Source: Parvibaculum sp039973015 (lineage in GTDB: Bacteria > Pseudomonadota > Alphaproteobacteria > Parvibaculales > Parvibaculaceae). Taken from it: DNA of 64,000 nt. A program made the position numbers and the translations under genes. Within the stretch, counting starts at the first letter, position 1, and each line of letters begins with the position of its first letter. Positions 55,592 to 63,980 of the stretch are shown here, piece after piece. The notes under the pieces were generated by a model. That model did no database searches. It had not been told where the DNA came from and saw only the letters and a list, made by a program, of their open reading frames with translations. The stretch covers positions 310,001-374,000 of the forward strand of contig NZ_JBDWLT010000012.1 in NCBI RefSeq assembly GCF_039973015.1. The letters run 5' to 3'.

Positions 55592-56023
55592 TCAGGCGGC
55601 GATCTCGACGAGCTGAATTTCGAAGGTCAGGTCTTCGCCTGCCAACGGGTGGTTCGCATCGAGGCGAACGGCCTGCTCGTTCACTTCCGTCACCACGAGG
55701 CTGATCTCGCGGCCGTCCTGGCCGGTCGCGGTCAGGCGCATGCCCGGCTGCGGCTCAAGTTCCGGCGGGAGTTCGGTGCGGGGCACTTCCTGCACGAGGC
55801 GCGGATCGTGCTCGCCATAGGCTTCCCCGGAGGCCACCGTGAAGCTCTTGCTGTCGCCAGGCTCCATGCCGACCACGGCGGTTTCGAAACCGGAAATCAC
55901 CATCTGGCTGCCGATCGCAAATTCGATCGGGTCACCCTGCTGGCTGGTGTCGAAAACGGTGCCGTCGTTCAGCTTGCCGGTGTAGTGAACCTTCACCCGG
56001 TCGCCGTTCTGTGCTGCTGCCAT
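55592..56023 (-). CDS. FKBP-type peptidyl-prolyl isomerase (SlyD-like)
   Basis: This 143-aa FKBP has the IF-domain arrangement of SlyD. It starts VKVHYTGKLNDGTVFDTS, then has PIEFAIGSQMVISGFETAVVGM. An inserted chaperone flap (GEAYGEHDPRLVQEVPR) follows, then DANHPLAGEDLTFEIQLVEI. It lacks the His-rich nickel-binding tail of SlyD. ATG 56023 gives the family-like start. It is cytosolic and a folding catalyst by family. Confidence 0.94.
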   Translation of the reverse strand: MAAAQNGDRVKVHYTGKLNDGTVFDTSQQGDPIEFAIGSQMVISGFETAVVGMEPGDSKSFTVASGEAYGEHDPRLVQEVPRTELPPELEPQPGMRLTATGQDGREISLVVTEVNEQAVRLDANHPLAGEDLTFEIQLVEIAA

Positions 56024-56119
56024 TTGCCTTGCCTTTCTGCGTGGCGGCGACTGCCCCGGAGGGCGAACGCCACGCTTTTTCATAAAGATCAGCCGATAAA
56101 CACCGACCGGTAAAAAATA

Positions 56120-56150
56120 AGGGCCTTCAGGTGTTTCACCTGAAAGCCCT
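56120..56150 (-). terminator. Intrinsic terminator downstream of the GYF_2 protein gene
   Basis: GGGCCTTCAGGTG pairs with CACCTGAAAGCCC (one mismatch) across TTT. On the minus strand the stem is followed by TTATTTTTTA, placing it after the gene at 56234. Confidence 0.85.
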
Positions 56151-56233
56151 CAAATCATCAGCAGGAAAAAGCCTAACACCTGAAGGTGGGGATCGCCACC
56201 CGAGGCAGTGAATTAATCGCGGGAAGCCGCGCT

Positions 56234-56980
56234 TCAGTAGGTTCTGCGCCAGACTCGGCGGATCTTTGCGTCGACTTCCGGGCCCATGGAACTCCATGCC
56301 GTGCGGTCGCGCGTCGTGTCGGCGATAAACATGGTGTCGGTGCGGCCGATATGGGTGCCCAGATCGTTGAGAAGACCGGCGGCTGTCGCATCGGTATTCA
56401 CGCACCACACGTTCGGCGCAAGCTTGTAGGCGGGTCCGAGCGACATGATCGCCTGTTCGAGCGGGCCGGCAAAGCGCGCCTTGATATCCATGACGATGAT
56501 GAAATTCGCGGTGTCCGGCTGGCGGCGGCGGTCGACCTGGCCCTTGCCGGAGCCATAGACCGAACGATCCCCGGCCTTATCCGGCTGGAGCTTGCGTGCC
56601 GGTTCGGCGGCAACGGTTTCCTCGGCCTCGTAGACCTCGGGCGCGGCAAGTTCCGCTTCGGTATGAGATTCTTCGCTGGCTTCTTCCGCCGGTTCTGCGG
56701 GCTGTTCGGCTTGCGATGTCTCTTCTTCCTGCACCGGCGCGCCGAAGAGGGCGGCGATGGCGGGAATGTCGATTGCGTGCTGCCACATGCTCGCGCCTGC
56801 GGGCGTGCCTTCGGGTGCAAGCAGGCTGTGCTCGGCAACGCGGCCTTCCGCGACGTAAGTCTTCACCGCCTCCAGGCTGTAAGGCCCGTAGACCCGGTCG
56901 CCATATTTCAGCACCCATCGGTGCGAGGGGATCGCGGTCTCATCGGGGGATGTCTCGGATCGTTCGTTTGCTTGCGCCAT
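56234..56980 (-). CDS. GYF_2 domain protein with unidentified C-terminal domain
   Basis: This 248-aa protein has an N-terminal GYF_2-like domain (about 20-80: HRWVLKYGDRVYGPYSLEAVKTYVAEGRVAE). An acidic Glu/Pro-rich linker (about 85-140) follows, then a C-terminal domain (about 160-248: FIIVMDIKARFAGPLEQAI..., NVWCVNTDATAAGLLNDLG, DTMFIADTTRDRTAW). The last part has the strand-helix-strand pattern of small ferredoxin-like proteins and ends in basic residues. GYF_2 domains often bind proline-rich partners. The function is unknown. Confidence 0.7.
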   Translation of the reverse strand: MAQANERSETSPDETAIPSHRWVLKYGDRVYGPYSLEAVKTYVAEGRVAEHSLLAPEGTPAGASMWQHAIDIPAIAALFGAPVQEEETSQAEQPAEPAEEASEESHTEAELAAPEVYEAEETVAAEPARKLQPDKAGDRSVYGSGKGQVDRRRQPDTANFIIVMDIKARFAGPLEQAIMSLGPAYKLAPNVWCVNTDATAAGLLNDLGTHIGRTDTMFIADTTRDRTAWSSMGPEVDAKIRRVWRRTY

Positions 56981-57167
56981 GGCTCTACGTTCGACATGAG
57001 AAACCGCGTGAAGCGGCCAACTGGTACGTATCTCGTTACATTTTTAAATGGTTTTGGTTACCGCAACGTCAACATCCGGCGGCTTGCGGAGCCCGAAACG
57101 AGCGGGCAAAGTCTCGCCCTCATTAACAGAATACGCGGATATTAACGCGGATTAACGGGGAACGCCG

Positions 57168-57941
57168 ATGACTGAATTCTGCAAGACCGAACGCGACGGG
57201 CATATCCTCGTCGTCACCATCAACCGGCCGGAGCGCATGAATGCGCTGCATCCGCCGTCGAATTTCGAGCTTGAGAAGGTTTTCAACGATTTCGCCGCAG
57301 ATGACGATCTGTGGGTCGCGATCATTACGGGCGAGGGCGAGCGCGCTTTCAGCGCGGGTAACGACCTGCGCTTCCAGGCAGAAGGCGGGAAGATGGAAGT
57401 TCCGGCGACGGGTTTTGCCGGCCTCACCGCGCGCTACGACCTCAACAAGCCCGTGATCGCGGCGGTGAACGGCGTGGCAATGGGCGGCGGTTTCGAAATC
57501 GCGCTGGCCTGCGACATCATCATCGCCTCCGAAAATGCGGTGTTCGCGCTGCCCGAGCCGAAGGTCGGCCTTGCCGCGCTTGCGGGCGGTCTGCACCGTC
57601 TGCCCCGCCAGATCGGCACCAAGCAGGCGATGGGCATGATCCTGACCGGCCGTCAGGTGCCCGCGAAAGAGGGCAAGGAACTTGGCTTCGTGAATGAAGT
57701 CGTGCCGGCGGGCGAGCTTCTGGCCGCGGCAAAGCGCTGGGCGGGGCTCATTGCGGAATGCTCGCCGATGTCGATCCGTGCGTCGAAGGAATCCGTCTAT
57801 CAGGGCCTCGACGAGGCGATTCTGAAGAAGGCGGTCGAAGGCAAGTACCCGGCGGTCGCTGCGCTCTTCAAGAGCGAGGATCTGATCGAAGGACCGCTTG
57901 CTTTCGCCGAAAAGCGCAAGCCGGTGTGGAAAGGCAAATAA
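57168..57941 (+). CDS. Enoyl-CoA hydratase/isomerase family protein (crotonase 4, CaiD-like)
   Basis: This 257-aa crotonase has FSAGNDLRFQ (oxyanion hole) and NGVAMGGGFEIALACDIIIA. PE in FALPEPKVGLAALAGG provides the first Glu; the second position reads QAMGMILTG, so that Glu is missing. The combination resembles carnitinyl-CoA dehydratase-like members. It is transcribed divergently from the GYF_2 gene with a 187-bp gap. Confidence 0.88.
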   Translation: MTEFCKTERDGHILVVTINRPERMNALHPPSNFELEKVFNDFAADDDLWVAIITGEGERAFSAGNDLRFQAEGGKMEVPATGFAGLTARYDLNKPVIAAVNGVAMGGGFEIALACDIIIASENAVFALPEPKVGLAALAGGLHRLPRQIGTKQAMGMILTGRQVPAKEGKELGFVNEVVPAGELLAAAKRWAGLIAECSPMSIRASKESVYQGLDEAILKKAVEGKYPAVAALFKSEDLIEGPLAFAEKRKPVWKGK

Positions 57942-57960
57942 GCTTCCGCCCAAAAAAGAA

Positions 57961-57993
57961 CCGGCCCTGCCGCGGGGGGAGCGGCAGGACCGG
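57961..57993 (-). terminator. Intrinsic terminator after the BTLCP gene
   Basis: CCGGCCCTGCCGC pairs with GCGGCAGGACCGG (one mismatch) across GGGGGGA. On the minus strand it is followed by TTCTTTTTTGGG. Confidence 0.85.
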
Positions 57994-58040
57994 CCTCGAC
58001 AGGACCGGATCCAACGGGGGGCGGGGATCCGGCCGGCAGG

Positions 58041-58835
58041 TCAGTTGATCGCGGCCGTGGGTTTGTTGTCCCGGGGGCTGCGGCTCGCGGTCTGACCATT
58101 CTCGATGGACGGGCGCAGGTCCGCCTTGTCATTCTTCTTTCCGATAGCGGCGAGGAAGGGCACCGGTGCGCCCAGCGGCGGCACGTCGATGGATGCCGTG
58201 CGCATCGTCCGGCTGTCGAGATTGACCCAGATAAAAGGCCGCTCGCGGGACTGGCGCTTGATCCATTGATAGGGTGCATCCTGCCAGGCGACGACTTCCC
58301 AGTTCTTGTTGTCGAGCACGAACTCGCCGCGGTCGGTCTTCACGAGAAGGACCGCGTGTCCGTCGCCGTTCCATTCGCGCACCACGGTGATGAGCAGGTT
58401 CTCCGCCGCCCAGCCGCGTTCGATCAGAAGCTTTTGCTTCATCAGCGCGAAGTCCTCGCAATCGCCGCCGCGAGCATCGGGATAGGCCCACCATTCTTCG
58501 CGGTCATAGAGCGCGGCGTCCGACACTTGCGGAACCGAGGCGTTGACGTATTCATTGACCCTGTTGAGTTCGGACCACTTCTCCGGCGACATCACGATGT
58601 CGCGCGGCGCGTCCGTGCCGCCTTCGCATTCCTGGGGATTGCGGACGCAGAAGCCGACATAGCCGAAGGGCGGCGCAACCTGCTGTCCCGTTTCCATCGA
58701 CGCTGCAACCCAATGCACGCGGGCATTGTTGTCAAAAAAAGAGCTGTCGATGCTGCCCACGTAGTCGGAAGACTGGCATCCTGCCAGGCCCGCCGCCAAT
58801 CCCGCCCAAATGACGAATTTCTTCCGCCAACTCAT
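58041..58835 (-). CDS. Transglutaminase-like cysteine peptidase (BTLCP) lipoprotein
   Basis: This 264-aa BTLCP-family protein (PF06035) has a lipobox in the first 20 residues (GLAAGLAGC). The catalytic Cys is in ARGGDCEDFALMK, the His in WNGDGHAVLLV and the Asp in FVLDNKNWEV. In other bacteria the family (e.g. LapG) cleaves surface adhesins under c-di-GMP control, which fits the PilZ genes nearby, although no LapA or LapD is in the window. Its promoter lies in the palindrome-containing gap upstream. Confidence 0.92.
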   Translation of the reverse strand: MSWRKKFVIWAGLAAGLAGCQSSDYVGSIDSSFFDNNARVHWVAASMETGQQVAPPFGYVGFCVRNPQECEGGTDAPRDIVMSPEKWSELNRVNEYVNASVPQVSDAALYDREEWWAYPDARGGDCEDFALMKQKLLIERGWAAENLLITVVREWNGDGHAVLLVKTDRGEFVLDNKNWEVVAWQDAPYQWIKRQSRERPFIWVNLDSRTMRTASIDVPPLGAPVPFLAAIGKKNDKADLRPSIENGQTASRSPRDNKPTAAIN

Positions 58836-59153
58836 GATCAAGCCCACCCATTTGTCACTAACTTGAGTGCACTTTGACAGGCGGGGATTGGTGCCAGTTT
58901 AAGCGTGTGAGCCAGATTTGATCCTAATACGGATCAAACTCGACCGAGATTTGCCTAAAATTCGAAGTGATTTCGTTTGATTAAAATTGCAAATACTCAC
59001 TCACACGAAAAATCTCAGTTGGATCAATGCTTAGAGCCGCTCTCGTGTGCGCGTGCTAACCATGAGGGCGCGCGCCGCCCTGCTGCCGTGACGCAATTCG
59101 GGACTCCGAAAATTCTTCGGGAAAAAATGTCGCAGCAGCACGGGCGGCGGTTT
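58836..59153. other. AT-richer intergenic region with inverted repeat
   Basis: This 318-bp gap is the upstream region of the BTLCP gene. It contains a perfect inverted repeat, TTTGATCC-TAATAC-GGATCAAA (58917-58938), and is notably AT-rich from about 58940 to 59030 against a GC-rich background. No gene was found; a small RNA cannot be excluded. Confidence 0.6.
58917..58938. promoter_or_regulatory. Inverted repeat, candidate operator of the BTLCP gene
   Basis: TTTGATCC and GGATCAAA are perfect 8-bp arms with a TAATAC spacer, 82 bp upstream of the BTLCP start on the opposite strand. It may be a regulator site. Confidence 0.5.
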
Positions 59154-59861
59154 TCAGCCGTTATTTGCGCCGTCGAAAGTGCCGGAATCGATCTCCAGCG
59201 TGTCCCTGACATGCCTGATCGTTAAGGCGCGTTCCTTGCGCTTCGTGTTTGCAAAGGCGGGTTGCTGCAGGGCAGCGAGTTCAGTTGCGCGGGCCTTTGC
59301 CGCTTCCATCAGCGTGGCGGCGGGCACGGCGGCGTCGAGATAGCCGACGGCGACCGCCTCGGCAGGGCTATATGTCTTCGCCTGGGTGACGGCTTCGGTG
59401 AAGCGGTTGCGGGCGAGGCGGTCACGGGCGAGTTCGATGCCGAAAATCGGCATGGTCATGCCGATTGCGACCTCCGGCAGGCCGATCTTGAACTTGCCCT
59501 CCGCGCCGATCCGCGCGTCGGCGGAAAGCAGCAGCAGGCCGCCTGCCGCGAGCGCGTGGCCCGTGCAGGCCATGACGACCGGGAGCTTGTATTCATAGAG
59601 GCGCAGGAGGAGTTCAGCGCCTGAGCTGACGAGCTGGCGGACATTTTCCGGGCCCGAGGCCATCACTTCGAGGTCGAAACCGGCACAGAAGCGGTTTTCC
59701 CGGCCGGTAATGAGGACGGCTTTCGCTTCCTTTTCCGCCCGGTCGAGCGCGGCGTTCAACTCGCCGATCATGGCGTTGCCAAGTGCATTGGCGCGGCCAT
59801 CATCCATGCTGAGGATGGCGATATCGTTTTCGATGCTGGTGGAGAGAATGGTCCCGGACAA
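59154..59861 (-). CDS. Enoyl-CoA hydratase/isomerase family protein (crotonase 5)
   Basis: This 235-aa crotonase is shorter than usual (about 260). It has FCAGFDLEVMASG (oxyanion hole) and GHALAAGGLLLLSADARIG, and PE in GLPEVAIGMTMP. The second Glu position is not conserved. The C-terminal helices are curtailed. It begins with TTG 59861, with AGGGGG 6 nt upstream and no earlier start that suits the family. Confidence 0.87.
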   Translation of the reverse strand: MSGTILSTSIENDIAILSMDDGRANALGNAMIGELNAALDRAEKEAKAVLITGRENRFCAGFDLEVMASGPENVRQLVSSGAELLLRLYEYKLPVVMACTGHALAAGGLLLLSADARIGAEGKFKIGLPEVAIGMTMPIFGIELARDRLARNRFTEAVTQAKTYSPAEAVAVGYLDAAVPAATLMEAAKARATELAALQQPAFANTKRKERALTIRHVRDTLEIDSGTFDGANNG

Positions 59862-59960
59862 GCTGGCCCCCTGTTATTGCCGTCTTCGCGGCGGTTGCGG
59901 GCAGCAGTCTAGAGGGATGGGCGAACCGGGCAACAGGTCCCGGCCGCACCGGCTATTGCA

Positions 59961-60569
59961 TCAGCCGAAGGGGCGGGAAAAGGCCGTGGCGCGTTCGGGC
60001 ACCTCGGTGAACTGGATGCCGATGCCTTCTTCGGTGTGGCGAACCACGCGGCCGGTCATGCGGCCGATGGAAACATCGGTGCCGACGGGCGGGCGGTTTT
60101 CGACGGCCACCTGGGCGCCGCCGAGCGACATGTCGATGATGCGGCAAGGCATGGTCTGACCATCGGCGAGGGTCAGAACGGAGCTTTCCTCCAGGCCTGC
60201 TTCGCCGGGCGCATAACGCGCAAAGGCGCGGCGGGCCGAAACCTCGATCTTTTCGCCGCGGGCGAGGGCTTCGAGCCGCTGGCGCAGCCGTTCGCGGCGC
60301 GGGCCGCTGATCGCCGTCTCGATAGCGAAGCCGCCATCGAAACTGCGCACGACATCGCCCTCGAAACGGCCGAACTCGTCGAGATAGACGATGATATGGG
60401 CGCCGATATCGAGCGGGACCTCGGAGCTGATCGCGATGCCGCCGAGCGACATGTCGCGGATCGAGCAGGGGTGTTCGGACCCGTCGGGCGCGAGAAAGCG
60501 CCCTTTCTCTTCAAAGGCGACGCGCTCATGGCGGCGGCGTTCGTCGTGTTCGGGTTGCATTTTATGCAT
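59961..60569 (-). CDS. Tandem PilZ domain protein
   Basis: This 202-aa protein has two PilZ domains. Domain 1 (about 10-95) has RRRHER and RDMSLGGIAI; domain 2 (about 110-200) has RRAFAR and IDMSLGGAQV. Both keep the RxxxR and DxSxxG c-di-GMP motifs, in contrast to the single-domain PilZ protein at 37632. No membrane or catalytic part is present, so it may be an adaptor. ATG 60569 is the probable start, with ATG 60560 as alternative. Confidence 0.93.
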   Translation of the reverse strand: MHKMQPEHDERRRHERVAFEEKGRFLAPDGSEHPCSIRDMSLGGIAISSEVPLDIGAHIIVYLDEFGRFEGDVVRSFDGGFAIETAISGPRRERLRQRLEALARGEKIEVSARRAFARYAPGEAGLEESSVLTLADGQTMPCRIIDMSLGGAQVAVENRPPVGTDVSIGRMTGRVVRHTEEGIGIQFTEVPERATAFSRPFG

Positions 60570-60903
60570 TGCCTGTCAGTAGACGCGCACGGGGCGCCGA
60601 AATTTCACCGCCAGAATAAGCGTGACACAGTTAATGAATTTTTACCGTCACAGTCCTCATGCGCTGTTTCGAGACCGATATGGAGAGAAACTTCGCGCTT
60701 TACTGTCCAAAATTGACGCTTGCGTCAGCTTCGGCAATTCCCGACAATCGCGCCACATTCCGACCAAACAGGGAAATGGGCCAGGAAACGGCTGGAATCA
60801 GCCAGGAACGGGTGCCGTCTGTCACTATAAGCCGCGCAGGAAGCGGGTTTTCCGCGCAGGCGAGACCGGGCGGCCATACAACAAAGAACCGGAAACAAAG
60901 CTT
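60570..60903. other. Intergenic region upstream of GMC oxidoreductase 2
   Basis: This 334-bp gap lies between the divergent PilZ and GMC genes. It contains the palindrome TGACGC-TT-GCGTCA (60714-60727), overlapped by a TTGACG -35-like element, but no clear -10. No coding sequence was seen. Confidence 0.55.
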
Positions 60904-62550
60904 ATGAGCGAGTTCGACTACATCATCATCGGTGCCGGCAGTGCTGGCTGCGTATTGGCTAACCGTTTGTCGGAGAACCCGTCGAACAAGGTTCTGCTGC
61001 TGGAAGCGGGTTCGAAGGATTCGAACTTCATGATTCACATGCCGGCGGGCGTGGGCAAGCTGATCGGCACGGATCTCGCCAACTGGTGCTACGACACGGA
61101 AGGGCAGCCCTTCCTCAACAACCGCAAGCTCTACTGGCCGCGCGGCAAGGTGCTTGGCGGATCCTCCTCGATCAACGGCATGATCTATATCCGCGGCCAT
61201 GCGCGCGACTATGACATGTGGCGCCAGCTCGGCCTCGAAGGCTGGGGCTTTGCGGATGTGCTGCCCTATTTCCGCCGCTCGGAAGGCAACGAGAACGGCG
61301 ACAGCGCCTTTCATGGCGGCGAAGGCCCCCTCGGCGTCAGCAATTCGCGCAAGACGAACGTGCTTTTCGAGTCTTTCGTGGAGGCGGGAAAGCAGGCCGG
61401 CCACCCCTATACCGAGGATTTCAACGGTCCGCAGCAGGAAGGCGTCGGCCCTTACCAGCTCACCATCAAGAACGGCCAGCGCTGCAGCGCGGCCAAGGGC
61501 TATCTCGTTCCGGCGCTGAACCGTCCGAACCTGACCATCGAGGTCGAAGCACTCACCTCGCGTATTCTCTTCGAGGGCAAGCGGGCCATCGGCGTCGAAT
61601 ACACGCAGAAGGGCGAAACCAAGACCGCACGCGCGGGCAAGGAAGTGCTTCTGTCGGGCGGCGCCGTCAACTCGCCGCAGGTGCTGCTGCTGTCGGGCAT
61701 CGGCAAGGGCGAGTACCTCAAGAAGTTCGGTATCGACGTGGTGGCGGATCTGCCGGGCGTCGGCCAGAACCTGCAGGACCATCTCGATTGCACCGTCATC
61801 AATGAATGCACGCAGCCGGTCACGCTGCACAGCACGGTCGCGAACCCGCTGAAGCAGCTCATGACGGGCATGCAGTACACCTTCTTCAAGACGGGCCTTG
61901 CAACATCGAACGGTCTTGAGGCGGGCGCCTTTCTGAAGACGCGCCCCGAACTTGAAATGCCCGACCTCCAGCTTCACTTCGTGGCCGCGATGATGCGCGA
62001 CCATGCGCGTACAAAGTCGGACCGGCATGGCTTCACGGTTCATGTCTGCCAGCTTCGTCCCGAGAGCCGCGGCTATATCGCGCTCAAGTCGACGAACCCG
62101 ACCGACCATGCGCTCATCCAGCCGAACTATCTCGAAGCGGAATATGACCGCGTCGTGATGCGCGAAGGCGTGAAGATCGTGCGCAACATCGTCGCGCAGC
62201 GCGCGATGGACGCCTATCGCGGGCCCGAGTTCTGGCCCGGCGCGGGCGTACAGAGCGATGATGAGATCGACGCCTGGATCCGGGAAACGGCGGAAACGAT
62301 CTATCATCCGATCGGCACGGCCAAGATGGGCACGGACCCGATGGCGGTCGTCGATGCGAAGTGCCGTGTCCACGGGCTTCAGGGCCTGCGCGTCATCGAC
62401 GCCTCGGTCATGCCGACGCTTGTGGGCGGCAACACCAATGCGCCGACGATCATGATCGCCGAAAAGATTTCGGACGATATTCTCGGCAAGGCGCCGCTGC
62501 CCGCCGAAAACGTCACCATTGCGGAAGACAGGGTCGGCAACGCCGCCTGA
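60904..62550 (+). CDS. GMC family oxidoreductase (alcohol/choline dehydrogenase), copy 2
   Basis: This 548-aa flavoprotein has FAD motif IIIGAGSAGCVLANRL (about 6-21), GKVLGGSSSINGMIYIRG, the active-site His in YHPIGTAKMG and Asn in GGNTNAPTIM. It is homologous to the GMC enzyme at 28974 over its length, but stands alone with its own upstream region. Homologues oxidise long-chain or polyethylene-glycol-type alcohols as well as choline; the substrate here is open. Confidence 0.9.
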   Translation: MSEFDYIIIGAGSAGCVLANRLSENPSNKVLLLEAGSKDSNFMIHMPAGVGKLIGTDLANWCYDTEGQPFLNNRKLYWPRGKVLGGSSSINGMIYIRGHARDYDMWRQLGLEGWGFADVLPYFRRSEGNENGDSAFHGGEGPLGVSNSRKTNVLFESFVEAGKQAGHPYTEDFNGPQQEGVGPYQLTIKNGQRCSAAKGYLVPALNRPNLTIEVEALTSRILFEGKRAIGVEYTQKGETKTARAGKEVLLSGGAVNSPQVLLLSGIGKGEYLKKFGIDVVADLPGVGQNLQDHLDCTVINECTQPVTLHSTVANPLKQLMTGMQYTFFKTGLATSNGLEAGAFLKTRPELEMPDLQLHFVAAMMRDHARTKSDRHGFTVHVCQLRPESRGYIALKSTNPTDHALIQPNYLEAEYDRVVMREGVKIVRNIVAQRAMDAYRGPEFWPGAGVQSDDEIDAWIRETAETIYHPIGTAKMGTDPMAVVDAKCRVHGLQGLRVIDASVMPTLVGGNTNAPTIMIAEKISDDILGKAPLPAENVTIAEDRVGNAA

Positions 62551-62571
62551 TCCCCGCGCGAGGGACAAAAC

Positions 62572-62603
62572 AAAAGCCGGTGTCTTGCGACACCGGCTTT
62601 TTT
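62572..62603. terminator. Terminator between GMC 2 and the serine hydrolase
   Basis: AAAAGCCGGTGTC pairs with GACACCGGCTTTT across TTGC, with extra T residues, between convergent genes. Confidence 0.94.
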
Positions 62604-62705
62604 GTCGGCGACAATGCGGCCGTGATCATTTTCGTCGATGTGCTGCTCGCGGGCACGACGCTCGGACTGGTGGACGCGTAAGCGCCATCCCCGGCATTCG
62701 CTGCA

Positions 62706-63980
62706 TCAGGCCGAAGGAGCGCGCCGCCGCCCGGAGCGCCCGATCAGGATCGCACAAGCCACGATGACAAGTGCGCCGGCGGCGAACACGATCAGGATAT
62801 TGCTCAGGTCGAACAAGACGATTGTATCGAGGCCAACGGTTCCCGTTTGCCAGTACAACCACTCGCCGCCGATCTCCCTTGCAAGCGTGGTGCTGCCGGT
62901 CGAAAGCACGATGATGCCATTACCCGTCGCCGGGTCGATGCGGGCGGTGGTGTTGATGGCCGGGTAGTTGCTGCCGTCGTGACCGATGACGAAGCCGCCG
63001 GCGCTGTTCGGCGCGTAAAGGGTCGGCCCCAGGCCCCAGACGGGCAGTCCGTAAAGACCCGCTTCTGGCGCCTGCATCGCTTCGAGCGTTGCGCGGCTCA
63101 GCACGCCGCGTCCGGATGGAGCATCGGGTCCACCGGTCTGAGCTTTCAGAAAGCGCGTCAGGTCGGCGGCGGAGGTATAGAGCGAAGCGGCCCCGGTGGC
63201 GGTAAACCTGTAATGGACCGCCGGAGACCCGTCCGCGGCGTAGAAATCCACGAGACGACCGGGATCCGGATCGACGAAGGTCGATGCGGTCATCCCGAGC
63301 GGTTCAAACACCGCGCGGCGCATATAGTCGTTGAAGGACTCATGCGTCACTTCCTCGATGAGCAGCTGCAGGATGAGGTAACCGCCGCCCGAATAGCGCC
63401 ATGTGGAGCCCGGGCGTGCACCGACATGCACGACTCCGTTTTGGCCGGGCAGGACGTCCGACGTATGGCTCAGTTCCTGCTCGATCGTGGGCAACTCTTC
63501 GCCGGGGCCAAAGCCCAGAAAACCCAGATCGTCTGTCAGGCCTGAGGTATGGCTGAGCAATCTGCGTATCGTGACCTCGTCATTGCTGAATTCGCTCGGT
63601 GGCAACTGCCAGCGCGTGAGGTAATGCTGCACCGGCGCATCAAGATCGATCCGGCCCTGCTCGACGAGCGTCATCACGCCCCAGGCGGTGAGCCATTTGC
63701 TCAGCGAGGCGACCTGGAAGAGCGAATGGACGTCGACGCTGCGTCCATGCGAGTTGAAGGATGTTCCTGCGACGCGGCCATGGTCCAGCAAAACGATCGC
63801 GATATTGCCTTTCGACTCCGCCGTGTAGCGGCTCTCCGCCCAACGGATAAAGCCCTCCGTGTCGCCAGTCGCTGCGGGCATGGCACGTCCCCAGCCTTCA
63901 CGCGCGCCGGCGCCGACAAGCACCGACCAGGCGGCAAGCGCTGCGATCGCGGCAAGGACAATGACAACTGTTCGGTTCAT
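62706..63980 (-). CDS. Beta-lactamase-family serine hydrolase with two membrane anchors
   Basis: This 424-aa protein has an N-terminal helix (about 4-24). A class C beta-lactamase-like (DD-peptidase/esterase) domain follows, with SxxK in VASLSKWLTA and YSGGGY where YxN is usual. HxG is in IGHDGSN. A C-terminal membrane helix (ILIVFAAGALVIVACAILIG) and basic tail end it. The Asn of YxN is replaced by Gly, so chemistry may differ from beta-lactamases. GGGAGAG precedes ATG 63980. Confidence 0.88.
   Translation of the reverse strand: MNRTVVIVLAAIAALAAWSVLVGAGAREGWGRAMPAATGDTEGFIRWAESRYTAESKGNIAIVLLDHGRVAGTSFNSHGRSVDVHSLFQVASLSKWLTAWGVMTLVEQGRIDLDAPVQHYLTRWQLPPSEFSNDEVTIRRLLSHTSGLTDDLGFLGFGPGEELPTIEQELSHTSDVLPGQNGVVHVGARPGSTWRYSGGGYLILQLLIEEVTHESFNDYMRRAVFEPLGMTASTFVDPDPGRLVDFYAADGSPAVHYRFTATGAASLYTSAADLTRFLKAQTGGPDAPSGRGVLSRATLEAMQAPEAGLYGLPVWGLGPTLYAPNSAGGFVIGHDGSNYPAINTTARIDPATGNGIIVLSTGSTTLAREIGGEWLYWQTGTVGLDTIVLFDLSNILIVFAAGALVIVACAILIGRSGRRRAPSA

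Noticed and set aside
60622..60903. Upstream extension of the second GMC oxidoreductase
   Set aside because: The in-frame extension is Arg-rich and unlike GMC proteins; the FAD motif begins six residues after ATG 60904.
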